Below are positions 28,377-35,755 of a stretch of 64,000 nucleotides of DNA, piece by piece; within the stretch, counting starts at the first letter, position 1; every line of letters starts with the position of its first letter. This DNA is from Pseudomonas hydrolytica (GTDB lineage Bacteria > Pseudomonadota > Gammaproteobacteria > Pseudomonadales > Pseudomonadaceae). The DNA is taken from positions 1,612,001 through 1,676,000 of the forward strand of contig NZ_CP099397.1 of the NCBI RefSeq assembly GCF_021495345.1, given 5' to 3'. A program made the translations under genes and the position numbers. A model generated the notes under the pieces. The model saw only the letters and a program-made list of their open reading frames with translations. It did not search any database and was not told the DNA's origin.

Positions 28377-29252
28377 TTACAGACCCAGCTGGTGCAGATA
28401 GCCCAGTACGTCCGGCGCGCCGGCCAGACGCAGGCCTTCGCCCAGGGCCGTGGCCTCCGGGTGCTCCTTGGGTAGCAGCAGAAACTCCGGTGCACCGACG
28501 GTCTTGAGCAGGGACAGGCGTGCGTAGGGCAAGCCATTGTCCAGCAGCAGTCCCATGAAGCTCGGGTCGCTCCAGGCCTCGCCCGGCATGGCCAGAACGT
28601 GATAACGCGCCTGCAGATTCTCGAGACCCGGCTGGCTCAGGCGGTAACGAACCAGCTTGGCTGGCAGCATCACCTCCAGGCCGCGTCTGCGTGCATAGGC
28701 GATGGCACCGGCAAAGGCCTCGCCCTGATGTTCTCCCGCCCAGAAGGTTTGCGCGCCGCGCCAGCTGGCCTGGCGCAGTTCGATGGGCTCGCCGGCGAGA
28801 AAGCGTGGCAGGGCCAGGCTGATGGTCTTGACGAAATCCTTGTAGCTGATGATGCGGACCTGTTTGCAGTGTTCGCTCGCGGCATAGTCCTCGAAGCTGG
28901 CGTAGCTCTGCGAGCCTGCGGTCGCACAGGCGAACCCGTGGATCAGGCGCAGGTCGAAAGTCTGTAGTTGCTGAGCTTCGGCTTCCACCACCTGAGTCAG
29001 GGCAGAGTGTGCCTGCGCCTTGTCTTCCTGAACCGGGCCGGACAGTGCGCCTCGCGGCAGGTCGATCAGGCGCTGCAGATGAGGGTTGGCATGCCAGCAG
29101 ATGCTGGTCTCGGGTGCCGGTAGTACCTTGAAGGGCAGACGCAACGCGCTGGCCCTGGCGAATATCTGCCGCGAGCCACGGCCGATCAGCCCCAGGCGTT
29201 GTGCCAGAGCGGTCAGGCGGGTGCTGAGAGGGGAAGAGTCGGACAAACTCAT
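28377..29252 (-). CDS. DUF6685-family conserved protein
   Basis: A 291-residue protein without signal peptide or clear membrane segment, related (from memory) to P. aeruginosa PA3615. Conserved-looking stretches include RGSRQIFARASALRLPFKV, SICWHANPHLQRLIDLP, FACATAGSQSYASFEDY and VRIISYKDFVKTISLALPRF. The C-terminal third has a Leu/Ala-rich helix pattern. No catalytic motif was recognised. I chose ATG 29252 (AGGAG 13 bases upstream); ATG 29315 would add 21 basic residues without a ribosome site. Confidence 0.65.
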   Translation of the reverse strand: MSLSDSSPLSTRLTALAQRLGLIGRGSRQIFARASALRLPFKVLPAPETSICWHANPHLQRLIDLPRGALSGPVQEDKAQAHSALTQVVEAEAQQLQTFDLRLIHGFACATAGSQSYASFEDYAASEHCKQVRIISYKDFVKTISLALPRFLAGEPIELRQASWRGAQTFWAGEHQGEAFAGAIAYARRRGLEVMLPAKLVRYRLSQPGLENLQARYHVLAMPGEAWSDPSFMGLLLDNGLPYARLSLLKTVGAPEFLLLPKEHPEATALGEGLRLAGAPDVLGYLHQLGL

Positions 29253-29396
29253 GGCCGGCAGATCGCTCCTGAAGCGTCCCTTGCAGTGTGGCAGACGCAA
29301 ACGGCTGTTGCCCATATAGCGTAGCGCGGCGCGGTAGCGATAGTGGCGGTACAGGTCTGTGGCAAAATAGCCGCATTCATTTGCGAGGGTGCCTCC

Positions 29397-29618
29397 ATGC
29401 CCAGCTTGGTGCTGGATATTGCGTTATCGGCCGAACGATTGCAGGCCATCTACCGCGGCCATGCCAGCCGGATTATGGCGCAAAGTCGCGATGGCCGCCG
29501 AGTCAGTTTACCGGCTCATCATTTGCGGCCCTATCTGACCCATGCCGGTATCTATGGTTCCTTCGTGCTGGAATTCAGCAACTCGGGCGAGCTTCTCAGC
29601 TTACGCCCTTTGGACTGA
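29397..29618 (+). CDS. DUF2835 family small protein
   Basis: A 73-residue protein of unknown function (MPSLVLDIALSAERLQAIYR; then VSLPAHHLRPYLTHAGIYG and SFVLEFSNSGELLSLRPL). This compact beta-rich pattern with a conserved GIYG is typical of DUF2835 in Pseudomonas. GAGGGTGCCTCC precedes the ATG. It is divergent from the DUF6685 gene and lies 86 bp before pyrD. Confidence 0.75.
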   Translation: MPSLVLDIALSAERLQAIYRGHASRIMAQSRDGRRVSLPAHHLRPYLTHAGIYGSFVLEFSNSGELLSLRPLD

Positions 29619-29704
29619 TCTGGCGTGCGTGCCTCGCGCCGGCCATGGCTGCGCGGCTATAATCGCCGGCCTGCCCTTTTTCATCTATCGAGCTAAGCCT
29701 GCCC

Positions 29705-30727
29705 ATGTACTCCCTGGCCCGCGAGCTGCTGTTCAAACTGTCCCCGGAAACCTCCCACGAGCTGTCCATCGACCTGATCGGTGCCGGCGGCCGCCTGGGG
29801 CTGAACGGCTTGCTGACGAAAGCGCCGGCAAGCTTGCCGACCAGCGTCATGGGGCTGCAGTTCGCCAATCCGGTCGGTCTGGCGGCCGGTCTGGACAAGA
29901 ACGGCGATGCCATCGACGGGTTTGCCCAGCTGGGTTTCGGCTTCGTCGAGATCGGTACCGTGACTCCGCGTCCGCAGCCGGGCAACCCCAAGCCACGCTT
30001 GTTCCGTCTGCCGCAGGCCGAGGCGGTGATCAACCGCATGGGCTTCAACAACCTCGGTGTCGATCATCTGCTGGAACGCGTGAAGGCTGCGAAGTACCAA
30101 GGCGTGCTGGGTATTAACATCGGCAAGAATTTCGACACGCCGGTCGAGCGGGCAGTGGACGACTATCTGACCTGCCTGGACAAGGTCTATGCCCACGCCA
30201 GCTATGTCACGGTCAACGTCAGTTCGCCGAACACGCCGGGGCTGCGCAGCCTTCAGTTCGGCGATTCGCTCAAGGAGCTCCTCGAGGCGCTGCGCCGGCG
30301 CCAGGAGGATCTGACCCAGGAGCATGGCAAGCGCGTGCCGCTGGCCATCAAGATCGCCCCGGACATGAGCGACGAGGAGACCGCGTTGGTCGCGTCTGCG
30401 CTGTTGGGCGCGGATATGGATGCCGTCATCGCCACCAATACCACGCTCAGTCGCGAAGGCGTCGAGGGCCTGGCCGACGCCGACGAGGCTGGCGGTCTCT
30501 CCGGCGCGCCGGTACGCGACAAGAGCACGCATATCGTCAAGGTACTGGCCGGTGAGCTGGGAGGGCGTCTGCCCATCATCGCCGTCGGCGGTATCACCGA
30601 AGGTCGGCATGCGGCCGAGAAGATTGCCGCTGGGGCGAGCCTGGTGCAGATCTATTCGGGCTTCATCTACAAGGGACCGGCGCTGATCCGCGAGGCGGTG
30701 GATGCCATTGCGGCATTGCGCAAATAA
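29705..30727 (+). CDS. pyrD: dihydroorotate dehydrogenase (quinone), class 2
   Basis: PyrD oxidises dihydroorotate to orotate with FMN and membrane quinone. The 340-residue protein has the N-terminal membrane-associating helices ([20 protein letters not shown]) and [43 protein letters not shown] and [14 protein letters not shown] follow, the last with the catalytic serine of class 2. FMN-phosphate loops lie near IAVGGI and [11 protein letters not shown]. It is followed by a terminator hairpin shared with rmf. Confidence 0.96.
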   Translation: MYSLARELLFKLSPETSHELSIDLIGAGGRLGLNGLLTKAPASLPTSVMGLQFANPVGLAAGLDKNGDAIDGFAQLGFGFVEIGTVTPRPQPGNPKPRLFRLPQAEAVINRMGFNNLGVDHLLERVKAAKYQGVLGINIGKNFDTPVERAVDDYLTCLDKVYAHASYVTVNVSSPNTPGLRSLQFGDSLKELLEALRRRQEDLTQEHGKRVPLAIKIAPDMSDEETALVASALLGADMDAVIATNTTLSREGVEGLADADEAGGLSGAPVRDKSTHIVKVLAGELGGRLPIIAVGGITEGRHAAEKIAAGASLVQIYSGFIYKGPALIREAVDAIAALRK

Positions 30728-30728
30728 A

Positions 30729-30750
30729 AAGGGCTCCTCAAGGAGCCCTT
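30729..30750. terminator. terminator hairpin between pyrD and rmf
   Basis: Perfect inverted repeat AAGGGCTCCT / AGGAGCCCTT with a minimal loop, right after the pyrD stop. Both pyrD (+) and rmf (-) converge here. No long U-tract on the plus side. Confidence 0.6.
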
Positions 30751-30807
30751 GGGCTTGCGCCCGCCGCCCGGATGGGGTCGGCATGGTGAAGTCGGGTGTG
30801 ATCCTGA

Positions 30808-31023
30808 TCAGCCGACAGCGTGAAGTTCGTTGAGTCTATGAATACCGGCGGTGCCGGTCAGCCCATCCCAGTTGTCGCCACGACCTTCGCGCCAGCCATT
30901 GAGCCAGGCTTGCCGAACCGAAGGCAGGGTAAAGGGGCAGAGTTCGCGGGATTTACCATTGATGCCGTACTGATAGCCGCGCAAGAAAGCTCGTTCTAAC
31001 GGATCACGCTTAAGTCTTCTCAT
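30808..31023 (-). CDS. rmf: ribosome modulation factor
   Basis: Rmf dimerises ribosomes into inactive 100S particles in stationary phase. The 71-residue basic protein has the family pattern MRRLKRDPLERAFLRGYQYG, ELCPF and RQAWLNGWREGRGDNWDG. It pairs functionally with HPF-family proteins such as the one at 12961. The start ATG has GAGGG about ten bases upstream. The long upstream region 31024-31438 presumably holds its promoter. Confidence 0.95.
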   Translation of the reverse strand: MRRLKRDPLERAFLRGYQYGINGKSRELCPFTLPSVRQAWLNGWREGRGDNWDGLTGTAGIHRLNELHAVG

Positions 31024-31438
31024 AGGGTGTTGCCCTCACTGTTGACTGTTATGTCCCGTTGGCCTTGTGGCAAGGCCGGGCAGACGTATCTGCCTGCGAA
31101 GGTCCGCTGCCGGCGTGGCGAACCTTCTGTGCCTTCGCCGTTGCAGCGAAAGCCTTAGGTAGTGTTCTAACGAATGCACTCGGGCCTGTGAATGATCGAT
31201 TTGTCATAAGGGCGTAACCTAAATGCCGGTGAGGCCATAAGGAGGCTGGGCATATGTCCAGCCATGTCCGGCCAAGCGCCCAACTGCCTGGCCGTAGCCG
31301 GTGAGACCGGCACTGTGCTAGTGCGAATGAGAGTGCTTGCTTATTCCGACGAAGGGTCGCGGTGCGACGCTTTGTCACTTATTTTGAGTCGAGGTGTGCA
31401 GCCACATCTCCCTGATTGCCATAGGCAGTGGAACATCC
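31024..31438. other. 415-bp intergenic region between rmf and rlmKL
   Basis: Divergent spacer. Small hairpins are visible (GGCCTTGTGGCAAGGCC near 31060; GCCGGTGAGACCGGC near 31298), but no convincing small ORF, RNA gene with terminator or perfect promoter was identified. The open frame on the minus strand (31049-31378) lacks any family resemblance and overlaps the expected rmf promoter. Confidence 0.5.
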
Positions 31439-33616
31439 ATGTCTGATCGTTACGAAATCGTGCTGACCTGCCCCAAGGGCCTCGAAGGACTATTGCTGGA
31501 AGAGGCCAGGGCACTGGGACTGGAGGAGGCGCGCGAGCAGACTGCCGCGGTGCGTGGCCAGGCCGAGCTGGAGGTCGCCTACCGCCTGTGCCTGTGGTCG
31601 CGCCTGGCCAACCGCGTGCTGCTGGTGCTGTCGCGGTTTTCCATGAATAACGCCGAGGAGCTCTACGAGGGGGTCAAGGCGGTGGACTGGCGCGACCACC
31701 TGGAGCCGGCCGGCAGCCTGGCGGTGGAGTTCAGCGGCCACGGCTCGGGAATCGACAACAGCCACTTCGGCGCGCTCAAGGTCAAGGACGCCATCGTCGA
31801 CCGCCTGCGTACGGCCGGTGGCGAGCGGCCCAGCATCGACAAGATCAATCCGGACCTGCGCGTGCATCTGCGTCTGGATCGCGGCGAGGCCGTGCTGTCG
31901 CTGGACCTTTCCGGTCACAGCCTGCACCAGCGTGGCTATCGCCTGCAGCAGGGGGCCGCGCCGCTCAAGGAAAACCTCGCCGCCGCAGTGCTGATCCGCG
32001 CCGGCTGGCCGCGCATCGCCGCCGAGGGCGGCGCGCTGGCCGACCCCATGTGCGGTGTCGGCACCTTCCTCATCGAGGCGGCGCTGATGGCCGCCGATGT
32101 GGCGCCCAATCTCAAGCGTGAACGCTGGGGGTTCTCCAACTGGCTCGGTCATGTGCCGGCGATCTGGAAGAAGCTGCATGCCGAGGCCGAGCAGCGCGCG
32201 GCGGCCGGCCTGGCCAGGCCGCCCCTGTGGATTCGCGGCTATGAAGCCGACCCACGGCTGATCCAGCCTGGGCGCAACAACGTCGAGCGCGCCGGCCTGT
32301 CCGACTGGGTGAAGATCTACCAGGGCGAGCTGGGCAGTTTCGAGCCGCGGCCGGACCAGAACCAGAAGGGCCTGGTGATCAGCAACCCGCCCTATGGCGA
32401 GCGCCTGGGCGACGAAGCCAGTCTGCTGTATCTCTATCAGAACCTTGGCGAGCGCCTGCGTCAGGCTTGCCTGGGCTGGGAGGCAGCGGTGTTCACCGGA
32501 GCTCCCGAGCTGGGCAAGCGCATGGGCCTGCGCAGCCACAAGCAGTATTCGTTCTGGAACGGCGCGCTGGCGTGCAAGCTGCTGCTGATCAAGGTGCAGA
32601 CCGAGCAGTTCGTCACCGGAGAGCGGCGCACCAGGACCGAGGACGAACCAGTGGCGGAGGCGTCGTCACAGGCGCGCCTGTCCGAGGGGGGGCAGATGTT
32701 CGCCAACCGCCTGCAGAAGAACCTCAAGCAACTGGGCAAGTGGGCGCGCCGCGAGGGGGTGGAGTGCTATCGCCTGTACGATGCCGACATGCCCGAGTAC
32801 GCCCTGGCGGTGGACCTTTACCGCGACTGGGTGCACGTGCAGGAATATGCAGCGCCGCGCTCGGTCGATCCGGACAAGGCGCAGGCGCGTCTGCTCGATG
32901 CCCTGGCCGCGATCCCCCAGGCGCTGGGTGTGGCGCAGAGCCGAGTGGCGATCAAGCGCCGCGAGCGCCAGACCGGCACCAAGCAGTACCAGCGCCAGGC
33001 TGCCCAGGGCCAGTTCATGGAGGTGAGCGAAGGCGGCGTCAAGCTGCTGGTCAACCTCACCGACTATCTGGATACCGGCCTGTTCCTCGATCACCGTCCG
33101 CTGCGCCTGCGCATCCAGCGTGAGGCGGCCGGCAAGCGTTTCCTCAACCTGTTCTGCTACACCGCCACGGCCACCGTGCATGCGGCCAAGGGCGGGGCAC
33201 GCAGCACCACCAGCGTCGACCTGTCGAAAACCTACCTGGACTGGGCGCGGCGCAACCTGTCGCTCAACGGCTTCTCCGACAAGCACCGCCTGGAGCAGGG
33301 CGACGTGATGGCCTGGCTGGGTGACGATCGCGGCGAGTACGACCTGATCTTCATCGACCCGCCGACCTTCTCCAATTCCAAGCGCATGGAAGGGGTGTTC
33401 GACGTGCAGCGTGACCATGTCCAATTGCTCGACCTGGCCATGGCCCGTCTGGCCCGTGGCGGGGTGCTGTACTTCTCCAACAACTTCCGCAAGTTCCAGC
33501 TCGACGAGAGTCTGGTGGCGCGTTACCAGGTCGAGGAGATCAGCGCGCAGACCCTGGATCCGGACTTTGCCCGTAACCCGAAGATCCACCGCGCCTGGCG
33601 CCTCACCGCTCGCTGA
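31439..33616 (+). CDS. rlmL: bifunctional 23S rRNA methyltransferase RlmKL
   Basis: Fused enzyme that methylates G2445 (RlmL part) and m7G2069 (RlmK part) of 23S rRNA. The 725-residue protein has an N-terminal THUMP domain (YEIVLTCPKGLEGLLLEEA onwards) and a first methyltransferase with ADPMCGVGTFLIEAA and VISNPPYGERLGDE. The second methyltransferase has RFLNLFCYTATATVHAA, VDLSKTYLDWARRN and IFIDPPTFSNSKRM. The ATG at 31439 gives the family start MSDRYEIVL; 15 extra in-frame residues upstream are not expected. Confidence 0.96.
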   Translation: MSDRYEIVLTCPKGLEGLLLEEARALGLEEAREQTAAVRGQAELEVAYRLCLWSRLANRVLLVLSRFSMNNAEELYEGVKAVDWRDHLEPAGSLAVEFSGHGSGIDNSHFGALKVKDAIVDRLRTAGGERPSIDKINPDLRVHLRLDRGEAVLSLDLSGHSLHQRGYRLQQGAAPLKENLAAAVLIRAGWPRIAAEGGALADPMCGVGTFLIEAALMAADVAPNLKRERWGFSNWLGHVPAIWKKLHAEAEQRAAAGLARPPLWIRGYEADPRLIQPGRNNVERAGLSDWVKIYQGELGSFEPRPDQNQKGLVISNPPYGERLGDEASLLYLYQNLGERLRQACLGWEAAVFTGAPELGKRMGLRSHKQYSFWNGALACKLLLIKVQTEQFVTGERRTRTEDEPVAEASSQARLSEGGQMFANRLQKNLKQLGKWARREGVECYRLYDADMPEYALAVDLYRDWVHVQEYAAPRSVDPDKAQARLLDALAAIPQALGVAQSRVAIKRRERQTGTKQYQRQAAQGQFMEVSEGGVKLLVNLTDYLDTGLFLDHRPLRLRIQREAAGKRFLNLFCYTATATVHAAKGGARSTTSVDLSKTYLDWARRNLSLNGFSDKHRLEQGDVMAWLGDDRGEYDLIFIDPPTFSNSKRMEGVFDVQRDHVQLLDLAMARLARGGVLYFSNNFRKFQLDESLVARYQVEEISAQTLDPDFARNPKIHRAWRLTAR

Positions 33617-33627
33617 CTGCGTAGTCC

Positions 33628-33671
33628 GGATGCCATCCGGGGGCTTGTGAATCAGGCCCCGGACGGCATCC
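33628..33671. terminator. long hairpin between rlmKL and dacB
   Basis: Arms GGATGCCATCCGGGG and CCCCGGACGGCATCC pair over 15 bp with one mismatch around a 14-base loop. The stop codons of rlmKL and dacB face it, so it probably terminates both transcripts. It might also be a repeat unit. Confidence 0.6.
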
Positions 33672-33684
33672 TGCTATGTGGTTG

Positions 33685-35121
33685 TCAGCGCTTGGGCTGG
33701 TTATAGGTGTACAGCAGCACCTGATCGAGAATCGAGGTGGCGCCCCAGGGTTTGGGGTCGTTGAGGATGGCCACCACGGCCCAGTCCTGGCCGTTGCTGT
33801 CGCGGCTGTAGCCGGCGATGGCGCGCACGTTGTTCAGGGTGCCGGTCTTGATATGCGCTTCGCCCACCAGCGGCGTGCGTTGCAGGCGCCGACGCATGGT
33901 GCCGTCCATGGCCACCAGCGGCATCGAGCTGCGGAACTCGGCGGCATAGGGGCTGCGCCAGGCGGCCTGGAGAATCAGGGCCATTTCGCGCGCACTGATG
34001 CGCTCGGCACGCGACAGACCTGAACCGTTCTCCATCACCAGGTGTGGCGCGGTGATGCCTTTGCGCGCCAGCCAGCTGCGGATCACCCGTTGTGCGGCCA
34101 TGGCATCGTCCTTGTCGGCGTCGGTGCGGAACTGCGCGCCGATGCTGAGAAACAGCTGCCGCGCCATGGTGTTGTTGCTGTACTTGTTGATGTCGCGGAC
34201 GATCTCCACCACATCCGGAGAATAGGCGCGTACCAGCAGGCGGGCCTTGTCCGGTATCGGGGCCATGCGATCCTTGCCGAGAATCTTGCCGCCCAGCTCC
34301 TGCCAGATGCCGCGAACCGCACCGGCGGCATAGCTGGGGTGATCGAGCAGCGACAGGTAGGTCTGCGCCGTGCAGCCCTCGGCCAGCTGGCCGCTGACGA
34401 TCAGGGTGGTGCCGTCGTACTGCTCCACGGCGTTGTAACGCACGTCCGGCCAGGCCGGGCAGGGCGCGGCCTTGAGCAGCCTGACTTGGTTGTCGATGCG
34501 CACGCTGGCGATCGGCGGGTCCATGGCGATGTGCACCTTGCCGCCATCGGCGCGGGTGATGAAGCGCTGCGCCTTGAGGTTGACCAGCAGCGAGTCCGGG
34601 GTCACCAGGAAGGGCTTGTTGGCATCGCCGCCGTCGTCGTTGAAGGCCGGTAGCTGCGGCGCGACGAAGAAGCTGCGGTCCAGTACCAGATCGCCCTGTA
34701 CCTGGCGCACGCCATTGATGCGCAGGTCGCGCAGCAGCAACCAGAGACGTTCCATGTTCAGCTTCGGATCGCCGCCACCCTTGAGGTAGAGGTTGCCGTG
34801 CAGCACGCCGTCCTTGAGCGGGCCGTCGGCATAGAACTCGGTCTTCCACTGGTGATTGGGACCGAGCAGCTCCAGGGCCGCATAGGTGGTCACCAGCTTC
34901 ATGGTGGAGGCCGGGTTGACCGAAACGTCAGCGTTGAACTGCAGGCCGCCGGCCTGGCCGCCCAGCGGCACGGTCATCACGGCGAGGGAAGCGTCGGAAA
35001 TCTTGTTGGCCTTCAACGCCTGTTCGACCTTGGCGGGAAGGGCGCCGCTGGCGGCTTGGCAGGAAAGGGCGAGGGGCAGTAGCAGGGCGCTCAGCGCCAG
35101 TTGGCGAAACCGCTGAATCAT
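33685..35121 (-). CDS. dacB: D-alanyl-D-alanine carboxypeptidase/endopeptidase (PBP4)
   Basis: Periplasmic class C penicillin-binding protein that trims and cleaves peptidoglycan cross-links. In several Pseudomonas its loss induces AmpC. The 478-residue protein has a signal peptide (MIQRFRQLALSALLLPLALS, cleavage likely after SCQA). The active-site triad of motifs is NPASTMKLVTTYAAL (SxxK), NKYSNNTMARQL (SxN) and AHIKTGTLNNV (KTG). The large insertion domain between SxxK and SxN is typical of PBP4. Confidence 0.95.
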   Translation of the reverse strand: MIQRFRQLALSALLLPLALSCQAASGALPAKVEQALKANKISDASLAVMTVPLGGQAGGLQFNADVSVNPASTMKLVTTYAALELLGPNHQWKTEFYADGPLKDGVLHGNLYLKGGGDPKLNMERLWLLLRDLRINGVRQVQGDLVLDRSFFVAPQLPAFNDDGGDANKPFLVTPDSLLVNLKAQRFITRADGGKVHIAMDPPIASVRIDNQVRLLKAAPCPAWPDVRYNAVEQYDGTTLIVSGQLAEGCTAQTYLSLLDHPSYAAGAVRGIWQELGGKILGKDRMAPIPDKARLLVRAYSPDVVEIVRDINKYSNNTMARQLFLSIGAQFRTDADKDDAMAAQRVIRSWLARKGITAPHLVMENGSGLSRAERISAREMALILQAAWRSPYAAEFRSSMPLVAMDGTMRRRLQRTPLVGEAHIKTGTLNNVRAIAGYSRDSNGQDWAVVAILNDPKPWGATSILDQVLLYTYNQPKR

Positions 35122-35306
35122 GTTGGAAAACCTTGCGCGCTCGGGCGGTCACAACGAAATATGGAACAGGCTGCACGGCTGCAGATAACGACAGCCAGGC
35201 CTTTGGAAGAGTTGCCGAACATTATGCCGCAAGGCAGCGCGAGAGCGAGCGGTAACTCGGGCGATCTGCTAGAGTGCCGCGCGTTATTACCTTTGAGGAT
35301 TGTTTC

Positions 35307-35648
35307 ATGGCGACCAACCGTTCCCGCCGTCTGCGCAAGAAGCTCTGTGTCGATGAATTCCAGGAGCTGGGCTTCGAGCTGACCCTGAACTTCAAGGCCG
35401 ACCTGAACGACCAGACCATCGACACCTTCGTCAAGCAGTTCCTCGGTCAGGCCATCGCTGCCAACGGCCTCGACTACGTCGGTGGTGAGGACTATGGCCT
35501 GGTCTGCCTGGCCAAGCGTGGCTCGGTCAACGAAGAGCAGCGCACTGCCGTGGAGGCCTGGCTGAAGGGTCGCGACGAGCTGCAGAACTTCGAAATCAGC
35601 CCGTTGCTGGACGTCTGGTACCCGGAAAATCCGATCAACCAGGCCTGA
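35307..35648 (+). CDS. YggL family 50S ribosome-binding protein (DUF469)
   Basis: A 113-residue protein beginning MATNRSRRLRKKLCVDEFQE with LGFELTLNF, FLGQAIAANGLDYVGGEDYG and the C-terminal VWYPENPIN, the DUF469/YggL pattern. A YggL homologue has been reported to bind the 50S subunit; that role is by family only. GAGGAT precedes the ATG at 35307. A strong hairpin follows at 35656. Confidence 0.88.
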   Translation: MATNRSRRLRKKLCVDEFQELGFELTLNFKADLNDQTIDTFVKQFLGQAIAANGLDYVGGEDYGLVCLAKRGSVNEEQRTAVEAWLKGRDELQNFEISPLLDVWYPENPINQA

Positions 35649-35655
35649 TCGCTAT

Positions 35656-35680
35656 TCGGCGCCGGGTTCTCCGGCGCCGA
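35656..35680 (+). terminator. hairpin after yggL-like gene
   Basis: Perfect ten-base stem TCGGCGCCGG / CCGGCGCCGA with loop GTTCT, eight bases beyond the stop codon. There is no U-tract, so it may be a stabilising or Rho-assisted end. Confidence 0.5.
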
Positions 35681-35687
35681 TCATCGG

Positions 35688-35755
35688 CTAGGGTGCGCCG
35701 TGCGCACCGAGCCTCGGCAGCAAGTCGAACCGCTGATGCGCACGGCGCACCCTAC
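35688..35755. repeat. palindromic intergenic repeat, copy 4
   Basis: CTAGGGTGCGCCGTGCGCAC at the left and TGCGCACGGCGCACCCTAC at the right. This copy lacks the GGGGCCGCC block of copies 1-3. The stop codon of the HD-GYP gene (35752-35754) is formed by the repeat. Confidence 0.75.

Noticed and set aside
31049..31378. A 109-codon minus-strand frame upstream of rmf
   Set aside because: No family resemblance, no clear ribosome site, and it occupies the rmf promoter region.
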